In this document: one piece after another, positions 11,085-23,772 of the stretch
Layout of the letters: the number at the start of each line of letters is the position of its first letter
How positions within the stretch are numbered: the first letter of the stretch is position 1
Origin: Phanerodontia chrysosporium
Lineage: Eukaryota > Basidiomycota > Agaricomycetes > Polyporales > Phanerochaetaceae
NCBI GenBank assembly: GCA_001910725.1
Contig: MJGA01000033.1
Location: 62,001-126,000 of the forward strand
DNA: 64,000 nucleotides
Direction: 5' to 3'
The notes under the pieces: generated by a model
Seen by the model: only the letters and a program-made list of their open reading frames with translations
The model's database searches: none
Told to the model about the DNA's origin: nothing
Program-made: the position numbers and the translations under genes

Positions 11085-11613
11085 GGGTACGTCATATGCT
11101 TGCTGTTTGCGTATATTGGGTGATAATGTTGCGGTAGATGGAAGAGCCCTCGATCGACTGGGAAACGATGAAAAAGGTGCACCTGTTCACTGCAAATGGA
11201 ACTAAGGCCCGAGTAACATCTTGGGTTGGGTGTGTGTGTGCCCATCCCACCGGGCTCCAGCCAACGTTGCATGTATTCCAATATATGTCTCACAGAACGA
11301 GCCACAACGACGACAGAGTGCATGTATGCGGGTCATTGAGCTGCCCAAGCTTGTAGCAATGGGCTTCCCAATATACAGACAAAAAATGCGTGCCGCTTGT
11401 AGCGCCATTATCGGTGTGGTAAACACAGGCTCACCCAGAAGCAAAGACTTGCCTCGGACAAACATTTCCTCGATACATTCGTCCCGCTTGCTTGGCCACG
11501 AGCTTTGATCAACGACAGGACTGGCCACGAGCATACCTCTGACAGTGACGCCAACGGGGCCACTATCTGGTAGAGAAGGCATCGCCTCCCAGTGCTAGGG
11601 TCCCGACCCTTCC
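11085..11613. other. Intergenic region without supported gene
   Basis: Contains the 3' flank of the paralog ending at 11084. Small ORFs on both strands show no domain or splice continuity. Confidence 0.5.
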
Positions 11614-12345
11614 TTACGTCGCCATCATTCCGCGGACACGCCCACGGCGCACATCCCTCCGTCCAAAAACGCAGACACGCACAATGGAACCCGATCGACG
11701 CGCGCGCCAGGCGCGACAGAGGGCGAGCCCGAGGAACGCGGGGTGCACGGTGCACCCGCGCGCCGAGTGCCGCAGCGCCACGGCGCCGGGCGCGGGCGTC
11801 GGTGCAGGGAGGTATATTTCTGCCCAGCGGGCGTACACCTTCACGGTGTGCTCGGCGCCGCGCTGCGACGCGGGAGAGACGACGGCCGCGCGGGCCACGG
11901 TCCCATCCTGGAAGAGACGCGTGAGCGATCAGACGGAGGGCCTGTGCAGGGCACGCACCAGCATCGGCACGCTGTGTTCCCAGCGGACAAAGGTAGCCTC
12001 GGCGCACGCGGTGTACCTGCCCGGAAAGAGCGCGCCACGGCCATGCACGGCTCGCCGTGTTGCTGGGACTCGGAGCGCGTCAGCACGGTCTGGCGCGGCG
12101 AGCAGACGGCTCTCACGATGCAGGCTGTGCGCTCGAACTCGACGTCCTGCGCACCGTGGCGTGGCAGTCGGGAGCGCGAGCGCGTGGCGGAGTGCGTCGA
12201 GCGTGCGCGCGAGGAGCACGGGGTTGTCGAGCATCTCGGAGCTGATGGGCGCTGCCGGGCCACCCTGCGGAGGGCCAGCGGTCCACATGGGCCGTTCTCC
12301 ACGCGTTTTTGGTGTGTCGCCCGGCGAAGCGAAGGTCGTGTTCAT
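11614..12345 (-). pseudogene. GC-rich degraded gene, possible relic of the WG/DAVN cluster
   Basis: One minus-strand frame from 12345 to 11614 is open except for a TGA at 11926-11928. It includes SSEMLDNPVLLARTLDALRHALALP and later VKVYARWAEIYLPAPTPAPG. The latter has the spacing of HWHDAFWNEIWLPPRPCAP in the copy at 9133, but the family DAVN signature was not found. It may be a decayed sixth domain, an intron-containing unrelated gene, or a chance GC-rich frame. A 318-codon frame on the opposite strand (11743-12699) has no supporting feature. Confidence 0.25.
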
Positions 12346-12968
12346 GGCCGGGCAGTACGGGTAGGCTCAGGACGTCGGGTGCTGCAGGTCGGTGCTTTGT
12401 TGTCGGGGTCCGACAAAGCATTGGCTGCGAGCCACTCGCCACAGAGGCACGCCACCCGTCCACGCACGGCGACGGCGCTCATTGGTGGGTACTCGTGCTC
12501 TTTGTTTGCTGCGAGTGTCGTCCGCCGGCTGCGCTATCACGTACCCACACCCGACGAAGCTCGGTGGCTGAGCAAATGGTACACAGCACCTTTCGGGCCG
12601 AGACGGCCGCACGAAAACCTATCAGGCACATTCGTGTGCGATTGCAAGGGGCTGTACATCTGGCGCAGCGTGAGGTTGGTTCTGAGTTGGCTGACATGAG
12701 TGTCCAACACGAGAGTGATGATGGGCGCTCCCCGTCCACCTGCGCCAACTTCGGTCTTGCCACGGTTGGAGTTGTCGAACGCGCAGGACGCACTTATCAG
12801 CGGGAGTATCTTCTCTTGCAGCTTGGAAAAACTTTGCCAAGACTGCATGCCCGCCCAGCCGTTGACTCACAGCCCACCAGCGCCCAGACCAATAAGAATA
12901 TTCGTATTAGGAAGTGACAATACATAGTATAATGAAGTCATCGAGGGGTCGTCACCATGAATGTGTAT
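12346..12968. other. Intergenic region without supported gene
   Basis: Small overlapping frames on both strands, none with a recognisable domain. It includes the downstream flank of the DOMON/b561 gene. Confidence 0.5.
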
Positions 12969-14819
12969 CTATATTACTAGTGTCCAAGGAGGTCCTTTAA
13001 ACCAAGGGAAAGGAGGGGTATATGCGGCGTCCAGGCAAGCCCGCGCTGTTCCAGCATCTTCGAGCGCGAAAATAGGTGAGGAGAAGAAGGACTGTGCATC
13101 ATCAGCAGGACTAGTACGTATTCTCGGCCTGTGCTGGGCAACGGGCTCCGTCGAGCCGGTGTCGCCGCCGTACTTGCCCTCGCGCGCTTCGCGCTCCTGG
13201 CGGTACTGCCGCGGGAGGAGGAGCGTGCCCGCAAAGTAGGCGGTGCAGACGAGCTGGGAGGACAGAGATGAGCGTTCTCAGAAGAGAGGACGCAAAGCGG
13301 AGGAGACGCACCACAAGCCAGATGATCCAGACGATGTTCGCGCCATTGTGCACCTTCCCACGCCCGGTGTAGAGCGGCCACTCGACGCGGAAGCCCGTGC
13401 GCACCTGCGGCAGCCCTCGTCAGCATTGCAGCCCAGACAAGACGCGCACACACGGACGCGCACCTGGTAGAACGAGATGCCGATGAGGAAGATGCCGAAC
13501 GTCGCGTGGAAGTAGTTCTGCACGTTGCGGCCGAGCACGGGGAGGAAGCGGATCTTGAAGAAGTGGATGAAGCCGCCGAGCGAGAGCTGGAAGAAGTAGA
13601 GCACGAAGATCGCGACGCCCCACTTCTTGTGCGTGTCGTCGAGGTGTCCGCCCGCGCCCATCTTGTTCACGGACTCGACGCCGACGGCGAAGCCCGCGAC
13701 GATCACCGGCAGCGCTGTAGATCATGGGTCAGCAAAACACTATATGATTTTACACGGGAGAGCGGCGCACCGAGCACCCACTGGATGATCCAGTGCAGGC
13801 GGAACCAGAACGGGCTGAACGTCCGCAGGTAGCGGGCAATGAGCGCGCCAAGCGGGAGCAGGAAGAGGAAGCCGATGACCATGAGGATGCCGTGCGCGAT
13901 GATGTACTTCTCGTACTCGAGCAGCGGCGGGTGGAATACGACGGGCGCAGGCGCGGGCGAGGCGGGGCCGCCTGGTGACGCGGCGTCCGTGAGCGTCGAG
14001 ATCGGGTTCGTGGGGTCGCGCGAGCCCATGGCGAGCGTCTTTGAAAAGTCGAGTTTGGTGGGGCCGGAGTCGAGGTGCTGGATGAGCGTCGCGTCGACGG
14101 CAGAGTCGTCGGGGTTCTGGTTGGAGAAGGCCCAGATGATGCTGCCGTCGCTATTTGAGTCTGTCGGGACGGTGAAGCTGATCTTCGGGTTGTTCCCGGA
14201 GAGCACTGCGAGTGGCTCCTCGAGCGAGGCGGTGCGTGGGGGATTCGAGTCCACCGTGGGCATGACTTCGCCCGGCGCTTTTCGCTGGGACAGTGTGATT
14301 GAGCCGTCGGAATTCGGCCAGAGGATGACCATGGGAGAGTTTGCCATTTGCTGGCCAAAGCCACTGCGCATCGCGAAGCCGCAGTGAGAAAAAGGAAGGC
14401 TGCGGGAGAATTGGGGTACGCACATAGCCATCCAGCCCAGGCTTGCGGCTCCTATGCTCTGAAGCGTATCTGGGAGAAACCATGGACGTCAGCGGGTCAC
14501 CAGGCAGGCTGATGGCAGGAAAACGCACACATCGTGTTGGAACCGTTGTGAATGCCTCCTATACACATGAGACTTGTACATGTGACGTCGCCATTCATGC
14601 CAACAAGTGCCGAGGACGACGAGTTCGCGCCCGCAGAGCTCGAGGGGGTCGGGGTAGCCGCAGCAGACGTCGCCGCGGACGACGAGGAGGCATCATCCTA
14701 GTCACGAGCTTGAGTTTGAGACCAATTGAGAACAAAAGAAGTGCACTCACGCCACCTCTTGCAAGAGTGACTCCGAGAAGGGTCGACGCGAGGACTCCGA
14801 GTACGGGAATGTTTCTCAT
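12969..14819 (-). CDS. Secreted DOMON domain fused to cytochrome b561
   Basis: Seven exons on the minus strand: 14819-14751, 14697-14529, 14469-14424, 14363-13771, 13714-13464, 13404-13312 and 13253-12969, giving 501 residues with consistent phases. A signal peptide (MRNIPVLGVLASTLLGVTLA) is followed by a Ser/Ala/Thr-rich linker and a heme-binding DOMON domain of the cellobiose-dehydrogenase-cytochrome kind (YTLQSIGAASLGWMA, FGQQMANSPMVILWPNSDG, ISFTVPTDSN). Then come about five membrane helices of a b561 module with the four expected His: AHGILM, RLHWIIQW, DTHKKWG and YFHATFG. The C-terminal tail is cytosolic and charged. Such proteins pass electrons across the plasma membrane to extracellular iron or oxidases. 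TATAAG at 14885-14880 lies about 60 nt upstream. No breaks seen. Confidence 0.85.
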
Positions 14820-17207
14820 GGTAGAATGACGAAGCAGAGAGAGGCCTGGGAGGGATCACTCGCGTTCGGGCTGGCATGTCTTATACGTGAGAACGCGCGG
14901 TGGTTGCTGCGGGTTTCATGAGCCTGTGCAGGCAACGCACGCCACGCCCTGCGAAGCCTTCCCGTGGGTGCTCCCGTCCAAATCGGGACTCCCGTCTGTT
15001 CTCGATCCGATCAGATCATGTCCGTATCCGGCAACTGTCGTTGTTCGACGGGTGCCCGTGGGTGAAACACTTCCCCGACCGAGCCTGCTCTTGTCTGTTC
15101 CGCGGGGAGAAAGGAGATACCACTCGCAGTCGCCGCGCACAGCCGCAGATGTATTGTACACATCGCCAGCGGCTGCGGAACTTGCACCGCTTGAAACGCA
15201 GGACGTTGCCCATTCGCACCACCGCTTGCTGAACACCTCGGGCGGCCTCCCCAAGCGCAGTGAGCACTTGGCAGTGCATTTCTGCAGAGAAAGTTTGAGC
15301 TAGTGCGATAGCCTCTCCGTATTCCGAATTGACTGGAGCTTGGCAAACGTACAGATAACGCGTGCTTGTCGCACGTCGAGGCGAAAGGTCAAGTGCCTGA
15401 TCGTGGGGACGAGGCAGTGAATCTCTCCAACGCGCCGCCGATCAGGGGGTTCGCTTCGCAGATACAGATGGTTCCGGCCATGAAACATACACCGACCCCG
15501 CAGCAGCCAATCGAGGCTGACGAATTGGGCGCAAAGGGAGAGAGTGCAGTGATTACCTGCGTGGGCGCGATCCTGGATGGCGTCAAGTGGAGATGACCTG
15601 AGCCCCAGGCCACGCTGGCCTACCCGACGTCTCTCTTCCCGCTGCGCAGCACTGCGAAGGCGCCATCATTGACGTCTGTCTCGCTCACGCGTCCGGCTCA
15701 AACGGCGTCATTGGGTACAGATCGATCCACCTTCGCACCGCAAGTTGCGAAATAGTCGTGGGCGAGACCATGTCGCAAAGGCTGGCTGCGGGGGGTGAGA
15801 AGAAGAGGCAAGGACTGGGGAAACCATGACGTACCACAGCACTTGCTACCAACAGTCGGGCGCTGGCTGTATGCAATCCAAGAGAGTCGAGGCAGGTTTT
15901 CCGACGACAGTTGATGCAGCAGGCGAGTATGGTCAACTTGCTAGGGGAAAGTGATTATAAGCTACGCATGAAAGTGCAGCTAAAGCTCAGTTAGCCGTTA
16001 TCCGCATGCGTAGAGCTTCCAAATGCACCCCGAGATTACTCGAGAAAGACGAGATCGAGATCGTCATGAATTGGCACCGCCTCCCATCTACGACAGAGTG
16101 CACTTCTAACGTGGTCTCTGCTTGATCAGCGTAAACACTGTGAGACACGGACTGGAAGTACCTGTGCCAGAAGCTCGGTCTGCGGTCTACCCAACACAGC
16201 GGTAAGCATCGTCCGGATGGCATGCACTGCAAGGCGCAGCTCAGAAATCATGCAGGCATGCCATTGCTGCCGCCTTGAGGCTGCGCTGTGTGCACCATAC
16301 TTCGGCGTGTAAGCTATAGAGCGAAATTGAATCTGCGCTGACGCTGAGCTGAACGGAAAGACGTACGTCCATGAAACGGCGATTGCGCTCATCGCAGCGA
16401 ACACAGCGCGCAGATCGGTGCAGACGGCGAGACACTACCGAATGTTGACTTTGACCATAATGAGCAAACGACGAAGTGTGCATTGAAGAACCGTTGTCAT
16501 GCACCGAGGAATGTTACCGTGATTGACTCAAACATGGTGACCATCCGAATCGCGACCTCTTTCCAGACGTTCTCTAGGGGCATCTTGCACGGATCGTCGG
16601 TGAGCTGGCCAAACACGCGACGACAGCTGAAGTTGGTGCAAGCAAGTTCACACAGCATCATAACGCGCAAGAGAAAAGACAGGATGTGCCGACGCTGAGA
16701 ACAGCGAACGAGAGCAGATGACGAAAACACGAAAGCGCCGAAAGGCAGAGGGCGTCGGGCATGCCACGTTGGGAAAGGGGCGGGATTGATGGTGGCCCCT
16801 CGGAGGCGCCGCCCCGAATCCCAGCTCTGCACCGTCTCACGCGAACACACGTTTTGGAACCCCTCAGTTTGAAATCTCGCTCGAGTCGTCACGCGGAATC
16901 ATGCATATGCAAGGTTGTTACGCCATGTTGAGGAGGGCACGTCTTCCGCGGGGCGCAGGTGCGTTGCACGGTCCATTCGTTTGCTCGTGCAGGCTTCTGA
17001 TCTCGCTGTGCCGAGGCTAGACACCAGCGTTGTAGTAGGCCCCTCTCCGAAGCTTGCAATTGTCCTCGGCCAAAGCACGCCAGATGATGCACAAGTGGGC
17101 GGCAGAGCCCTTGTGACCACTCGTTTTCCGCATTCGCCCGGTCCGTCTCCGACGGGTGACTCTGGGCGTCGGGCTGGACGGCACCTGGTTGCGAACGACG
17201 TCGCACG
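14820..17207. other. Long divergent intergenic region
   Basis: About 2.4 kb between divergent DOMON/b561 and transporter genes. The first 70 nt hold the DOMON/b561 promoter (TATAAG on the minus strand at 14880-14885). Minus-strand frames at 16126-16404 and 16497-16892 contain some hydrophobic stretches but could not be joined by convincing introns to a known family, so no gene is called. Confidence 0.45.
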
Positions 17208-18874
17208 ATGCCGGCTTCAACGACGGAAGAGGTTGCACTGCAAGATCTCCCTCGGGCTTCGCAGCATGTGCGTCATGAGCATGCCAACGGGCCAGAGGCA
17301 GCGTCCGCCCCACAGGATGCAGCCCAACAGTCCAACGAGCACCTACGCGACGCACAGGAAGAGTGGAGACCATCAAGGCGGTACCAGACCGTCTTGTTAG
17401 CAGCGGGGTTCGCCATGATCTTTCATGTCATCGGGATCAACTCCATCTACGGTATCTTCCAGGTGCGTCGTTCGCGGACTGCTCGTAGCCACGCGTGCCC
17501 TCATGCATGGTTGCGTCCGCTCTAGGAGTTTTACACCTCGCCTGCGAGCAACATCAAGGGTGCACAAGGCGAGGACGCGCTGGTGTCCCTGGTGGGCACG
17601 ATCGGCACCGGCCTAACCTGGAGCGGCAGCATCTTCGTCAACCCGCTCATCGCGCGGACGCAACGCGTCCACTTCATCATGCTCTCTGGCGTGTTCGTCA
17701 TGAGCCTCGGGATCTTCCTCGCGAGCTTCAGCACAGAGGTGTGTCCAACTCTGACTTGTGGACAACATGTGCTCAGTGCGTCGCAGCTCTGGCATCTCTA
17801 TCTGACGCAGGCGCTCCTGTACGGCATCGGAGCGTCCCTCTACTACTTCCCCATCCTCGCGCTCACGCCAGCGTACTTTGATCGCCATCGTGGCTTTGCG
17901 TTGGGCTTCATCCTCTCTGGAGCCGGTGTCGGCGGGCTCATACTGTCGCCGGTCATGAGCACGCTCATCTCGCGCCTTGGTGTTGGTTGGGCGCTGCGCA
18001 TCCTCGGCATATGGAACCTCGTCGTCGGCATCCCGGTGTCGTTCGTGGTGAAGAAGCGCGGGAACGTCTACAACTCTGGGCGTGGCCGCACCAGGGTCGA
18101 CCTGAGCGTCGCAAAGCGCGGGGCGTTCATTTGGCAGGTGAGCGCGGCGCGGCCCCATACGTGGTCTCCGCGGGGATTGACGGACTGCGTGGCAGGCGTT
18201 CGGCGCGTTCCTGCAGGCAGGCGGCAACGTGGTGCCCACGTACTTCCTCACGACGTACTCGGTCTCCGTGCTCGCGTACTCCCCGAGCAAGGCCTCGCTG
18301 CTGCTCGCGATCAACAACGCGGTGAACAGCGTCGCGCGGATCGGCATGGGCGTCCTCGCGGACCGGGTCGGGCGGCAGAACACGCTCATCGTCAGCGTAC
18401 GTGGTGCGCCCGCACGCGCTGCCCGCACGCACACCGTACTGACGCGCGCGCGCACAGGTGCTGCTCTCCGCGGTGTCGGTGCTCGCGCTGTGGCCCGGTG
18501 CGCCGCGCGCGCGCTTCGTCGCGTTCGCCGTCGCGTACGACGTGCTCGCGGGCGGGTACAACGCGCTGCTGCCGACGACGCTCGCGGAGGTGTACGGCGT
18601 GCAGCACTACGCGTCCGTGAACGGCGCGGTGTACTTCATCCGCGGGCTCGGCGCGCTCTTCGGCGCGCCCCTCGCGGGCGTCATCCTCGGCAGCCACCGC
18701 CGCGGGCTCGGCCTGCACGCGGCGGGCGCCGCCGCGGACCTGCACACGCTCCGCGCGAAGTACACGCAGGTGGCGGTGTACGATGGGGTCTTGCTTCTTG
18801 CGGCGACGCTGTGCGTCGCGTATGTCAGGTGGTCCGACGCGCGGTACAGGGGACGGTGGCAGTGGAAGGCATGA
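17208..18874 (+). CDS. MFS transporter, monocarboxylate-permease type
   Basis: Five exons with matching phases: 17208-17462, 17526-17738, 17787-18137, 18196-18396 and 18458-18874, giving about 478 residues. A hydrophilic N-terminus (~60 residues) precedes twelve predicted membrane helices, for example TVLLAAGFAMIFHVIGINSI, LVGTIGTGLTWSGSIFVNPL, YGIGASLYYFPILALTPAYF, GFALGFILSGAGVGGLILSP and VARIGMGVLADRVGRQ. The GIGASLYYFP and YFxxHRGFALG segments are usual for fungal MCT-like (Mch) carriers. Substrate is not predictable; several such fungal proteins do not carry monocarboxylates. Intron 2 (17739-17786) is 48 nt and stop-free, so the uncut frame runs through it. Tail ends WSDARYRGRWQWKA. Confidence 0.85.
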
Positions 18875-20548
18875 CGGTGCATTGATTTACATGTATTCTT
18901 TCTCGGCCCTGGATCATGCTAAGAGGATTTGCTCAGCAAGCCGCCCTGGACAATTCAACCATGCTAACTGCGCAGTCGTAAATGATTTCTACTACACCCA
19001 CACGTGACTAGGTGGCAAAACCTTGACAGAGCCTGCACCGGTATGCTGTGCAATATGAAAGCAGCTAGGCCCCTTCTTGTTCGTATGGCTTCGCAGGTGT
19101 CACTTGCATTCTCCAGTCCGCACCAACGACAGCTGAATCGAAGACAATGTCAGCAGAGGGAGCCGCGACGGCAGATGCATCGGTCAACGCGGTTGAGCAC
19201 GGAAGGCAGGTGTATCCTGAGGCCTGCGCTAGCTGTGTGCGCTGACGGGGTATCGGCAGCAGTGAGAACGGCCCCGTCGAGGACATGAGCGACATCGCGG
19301 AGGGACCGATTTCCCTCGCCCGACTGGCCCAACAGCAACAATCCAACGAAATAAGGCTCAGAACACCGACTATAGTCGTCCGAGCGCGTCGGTTCCGCAG
19401 TAAGCGGTACTGTCCCAGCCCTGAAAGAGGAGAGCACACGCATGTTGCCCCCGCGGCGTCGCGAGCCGCTCGAGTTGCACGTCCCATCTGCGCCCCAGCT
19501 GAGGCCGGGCTCGACGAGGACTCGGAGACAGGGGACGAGCCAGCCTTGAACTGGTATGGCGCGTTGGTAACGGTGACTACGACGGGTCTTGGGACGTGGA
19601 AGCTGTTGGCCACTCTCTTGGGCGAGAGCGACATGGGGGTGACCGTCAGTGACTGGACGCTCTCTGTGCTCCTGGCGCTGGCGTACGTCCGCTGTGCAAT
19701 TGGCCCCCGAGCAAGTGCTGACGACGGGTCAGGTTCTTCTGGCTGGAAAGACTAGGCCGGACCGTCCCCTCGCTTCGATGGATGCGGCAGCGGAACGCGG
19801 CCGTCGACGTCGTCACCGGTTTTTGTGCCGTGTGCTGTGCGTACATTGGTGCTGCATCCGCACATATGGTTTACTGACCGCTGACAAATGACAGACGGCA
19901 CGCGTCTGACCCTCAAGTTGCTTCGGGGCTTTGACGTTCAAGCCGTACACCGTGGTCAAGTTCGAGAACATGACTCTGAGAGGACACTCGGAACGATGGA
20001 AACGTGACCAAGTGGGCGTGTACCGGGGATAGCCTGCGAGGCTTACTCGTACAGCAGGCTATCTCTTGTATATGCCTCTAGCGGGGGATGTCATGGTTCA
20101 GGTTTGGGTTGCAAGCTATGTTTCAAAGTTCACCGCGTGACTTTGTGGTAGCAAGGCTTATCACTGGCCAGTCTCGTATATGCTGGAGAGAAAGATAATT
20201 TCCGGCCTTCGCTGGCCTTGTGAGTGTAGATGGCAGCTTTTCATATCGTCCAGACCCCTGTCCAGCGCTGTTCGCGAGGCACTTTTGCTCGACATTCCAT
20301 GCAAAGACGTTTCGCATTGACGAGACAGATCCTGGATAATTGCACCCGAGCCAGCGTGGGGTAAACCGGTCTGATTGCCGATTTGAAGAGGAGCTGCCCC
20401 TGTATAAGCGGCGGGTTCTAGCCCCACCCCGTACGTAGGCACAACTATCGGGTCAATCGTCTTTTCTGCCCAATTTCTGCCAGCGCGTCGCCCTCGAGGC
20501 ACACACCGCCTCCCCGCCACGTCTTGCTGCCCGACCACCACCACCACC
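18875..20548. other. Intergenic region without supported gene
   Basis: Overlapping frames at 19065-19634 (minus) and 19285-19755 (plus) are GC-rich and without recognisable domains. TATAAG at 20403-20408 lies about 145 nt before the next ATG and may serve the methyltransferase-like gene. A (CAC)n run leads directly into that ATG. Confidence 0.5.
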
Positions 20549-21700
20549 ATGTCTGTCGTCGCTCGTCATCCCCGCTATTGCATACTCCTTGCGTGCGTCC
20601 TCGTCGGCGCATTCTTCATGCTCTCGACGCCGTCGCTGCCTACCGACTCGCTGCGCTCGGCGCCCTCGATACGCAAGGTCCTCGACGACGAAGACAGGAG
20701 GTACGAAGAGGCGCTGCGGGACAGGCAGGCTCTGGTGGAGAAGTGGGGACCCACGGACGACGACGTTGTTTCGTGCGTGTTCAATGTCTCATACAGGCCC
20801 GTTGCTATGCTGACCACGCGGCGTGCACAGCTTCCCCGATCCCTCCAGCGGCAACTTCTACACCCTCTGTGAGTATCCCTTGCTGTGCTGCGCACACCGG
20901 CTGCGTTCTGACCGTTCTGGAAGGGGACTTTTTCATCCCGACCTACCGCTGCCCGCACCGCGTCCAGCGTGTCGGCACGCTCGGCGACGGCGGCAAGTGG
21001 GTGTGCGGTCTCGAGCGCGTCGCGCGCCAGCGCAAGCCATGCACGATCTACTCCTTCGGCGTGAACGGCGAGTCCTCGTTTGAGGCCGCGCTGCTCGAGG
21101 CGGCGCCGCACTGCCAGGTGTGGGGCTACGACTTCAGCGTGGGCAGCTTCGGGCCCGAGGTCGCGAACGTGTCGCGGCTCGCGCGGCGCTCGCACTTCTT
21201 CCCGTACGCGCTCGCGGGCGACGACGCGCCGCACGCGAGCCCGCCGCGCTTCACGCTGCAGAGCCTCATGCAGCGCAACGGCCACGACTTCATCGACGTG
21301 CTCAAGATCGACATCGAGAGCGCCGAGTTCGACGCGCTCGCCGCCTTCGTCGACGCCTTCGTGCCCGCGCCCGAGTACGAGGCGCGCCACCCGCACGGCC
21401 CGCCCGCCGACGCGCCCGCGCTGCCCATCGGCCAGCTCCAGCTCGAGATCCACGCGTGGGGCGACAACGGCGCGTTCAAGCGCTTCCGCAAGTGGTGGGA
21501 GCGCCTCGAGGGCGCGGGCCTCCGCCCCTTCTGGACCGAGCCCAACCTCGTCTACATCAACCTCGTCCGCGGCTCCAAGCCCGATCTCGCAGAGGTGAGC
21601 ATGAATGATGTACTTGTACGGGGCCTTGCTGATGGCCGTGCCCCAGTATTCGTTCATTAACATCCGTGGAACCCACGCCCTCACTTCGGACAAGTACTAA
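20549..21700 (+). CDS. Type II membrane-anchored methyltransferase-like protein
   Basis: Four exons: 20549-20772, 20831-20868, 20934-21594 and 21647-21700, about 325 residues. A short cytosolic N-terminus and one membrane anchor (YCILLACVLVGAFFML) are followed by a lumenal domain: GTLGDGGKWVCG, IYSFGVNGESSFE (a likely SAM-binding loop), VWGYDFS, DFIDVLKIDIESAEFDAL (the acidic IDxE motif seen in FkbM/METTL24-like enzymes) and GQLQLEIHAWG. This matches the fungal/animal group annotated as methyltransferase-domain proteins with a signal anchor; the substrate is unknown. Exon 2 is only 38 nt but is needed to keep phase (TC|C and T|GG). A 372-codon ORF on the opposite strand is a GC shadow. Confidence 0.75.
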
Positions 21701-21830
21701 GCTCTCTCGCTTGCTAACTCATGCCGCGGCACCGGCTGTCGTTGCTAGTTCCCCGCTCTCGTCTCCGGAAAAGTTTGGACAGTAATCTCTCTTTGCTTGT
21801 AGAACACACATCTGCTCCATCTCTAGGATA

Positions 21831-23772
21831 TCATTGGTTTAAATGTAATTTTTCTCCTGCTTTTAGCATCCAGTATGCTGCCCAAAGTCCCGTACCACGG
21901 CGTTGACCGAGGCCGTTGTGGCACTCGCGGATCACCAGAGACACCGATGAGAAGGCTATGAAGGCTGCCAATCTGGCAATAGGAGCGCGATATAGGCAGA
22001 AAAGCTTACATGCCGTCCAGAATGAAAGCAGCGACGATATATCAGACAGCTGACTCCGACGTTGCTGCGTTAATTCTCACGTATCAAACTGTCGCGGCCG
22101 TATCGAAGGCACGTAGTCCTCGAAGCATAAGGTCCAGTTTTACCGAGCTGTCGTCTTCCTTGAACAGTGTAAAGAGCGAGCCAGGGTCGTACGTCACGTT
22201 TGTCCACACCGGCCGCACTTCCTGGGTTCCAGTGCTGTCAACGCCATTGCTGGGTAACTCTGGGGAGACCTGGCAGGAGCATCGATGGCCTGAGGGTGGT
22301 TCGGTACCAGTGGAAGGTAGACGCGGGGGACCACACACCCCTTGCAGGCGCTCATCCAGAACCACGTCGTTGGGGGGTGACCAAGGTTTCCACAATGCGG
22401 GTTTTGCAGCTCGAGGCGGCTCAATGGGTTGCCGCGTGACGGCGGAGACATTGGTTATGGTATCGTTAACACGCACGTTGCAGGCCAAGACTTGAAGACC
22501 AGTCATGACGACGGACTCTACACATTGCTTTAGCTTGTTAACCGCCGGTCGAGAGAGACAGAGCCTCACCGGCCTGATCGGCGACGCCGACCTCCATAAT
22601 TTGCGGTGCGATCGGTATGGAGGGCGACACAATCGCAGTAGGCAGCCGTTCGAAGGTCCGAGTCGACAATCGGGATCGTTGAGGCAACAATGATAGGGAA
22701 GTATGGAACGTCGCAGGTCCCGTTGGTCGAAGCGTTCGTAGGGACGGGCGCAGCTGTACCCGTATAGACGGCGGGGAAATCTAGTTCATCGGATGAGCCG
22801 TCATCAGCTTTGGACAGAGCGCTGAGGCACGAACAGGGGAGAGGGATAGCCATCCGCAGATCGCCACAACCTTCGAAGCTCGCTTGGAGCACGTAGTTGG
22901 GCGCCGTCGTGGTGTTGTCCATAGCGCATGCAGGATCTCTGGAGGTTGCTACAGGGACGACCTGCAGATCCTGGAGAACACCGCAATCTACGTCGTAGGT
23001 CGAAGCGTTCACGGCAACGTTCCCGGTGGCGGAGGCGACCGCAGGGATCATATCGTACACCATATTCTCTGAGAGACCCAAGGTAGGGAACTGATCATAC
23101 ACTAGCAAAATATCGTACGGAATAACAAGGCTAGGTTTGTCAGCGTTATCGTTCGAGGTAAGCGACTTGGAGAAACGAAGACGTACTCTTGTAGGTAACT
23201 TGAATTCGCGAGAATAGTATCATAGATATTAGATCTTGTCGAGGTGTATGATACGACTTGGAGCATGCTGCCCATGGTAATGAGCAGGACAGTGACCGAG
23301 AGATTATAGGTGAATATCAGTAGTACGCTTGGAAGCGTCACACAAGGATCTCTCTGCCGCCATAGGGCTACCACAGATGGCCATAGACCGCGCCAGGCGT
23401 GGTCCTTGTCAAGAATCGATGTCAGAGCCTAAGCGAGAGCTGTTGCGTGAAGCTTGCGCAGTATAGGGCATATGACTAGGTGAGTATGCATGAGCGTGGG
23501 TAGTATTTAGCATCGACGTTGATGATACGCACCATGGAGACGATACGCGTGGAGCTAGTCACGAGTAAGGGCAGCCAGATCGCTGTGTACTCGTTTAGGG
23601 CCCATGATATGCGGTGTTCCGGATGATCCATAAGATAGATGACAATGGCAGCACAGTGAAGAGCAGCGAGAAACCCGTGCAGAGCGAGGCACAGGCAGTC
23701 CCTGAGACGCGACGGACAACCTGAGCTCATAAGAGCAGCACAAACACGCTGAAGCGAGTCTTGGGGATGCAC
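21831..23772 (-). CDS. Multipass membrane protein of a basidiomycete-expanded family
   Basis: Recognised as one gene from the order of its parts on the minus strand. It starts near 23772/23733 with hydrophobic helices (CLCLALHGFLAALHCAAIVIYL, WLPLLVTSSTRIVSM, exon ending 23533). Next are WRGLWPSVVALWRQRDPC and a helix (LLIFTYNLSVTVLLITMGSML), an extracellular Cys- and N-glycosylation-rich region (VNASTYDVDCG, AMDNTTTAPNY, PTNASTNGTCDVPYF), EVGVADQA|ESVVMTGLQVLACN, and a last helix (LAAFIAFSSVSLVIRE) before a stop at 21831. Splice sites such as GTGCGT after VSM and GTGAGG after VADQA are good; others are uncertain, and one frame change near 23440 is not explained by an intron. No function is known to me for this kind of protein. 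Confidence 0.5.

Noticed and set aside
11743..12699. 318-codon plus-strand ORF
   Set aside because: No domain and no family similarity; opposite strand has the slightly better candidate.
19065..19634. 189-codon minus-strand ORF in an intergenic region
   Set aside because: No domain, signal or splice partners; an equally long plus-strand frame overlaps it.
20575..21693. 372-codon minus-strand ORF opposite the methyltransferase-like gene
   Set aside because: Antisense shadow; the sense strand has phased exons and recognised motifs.
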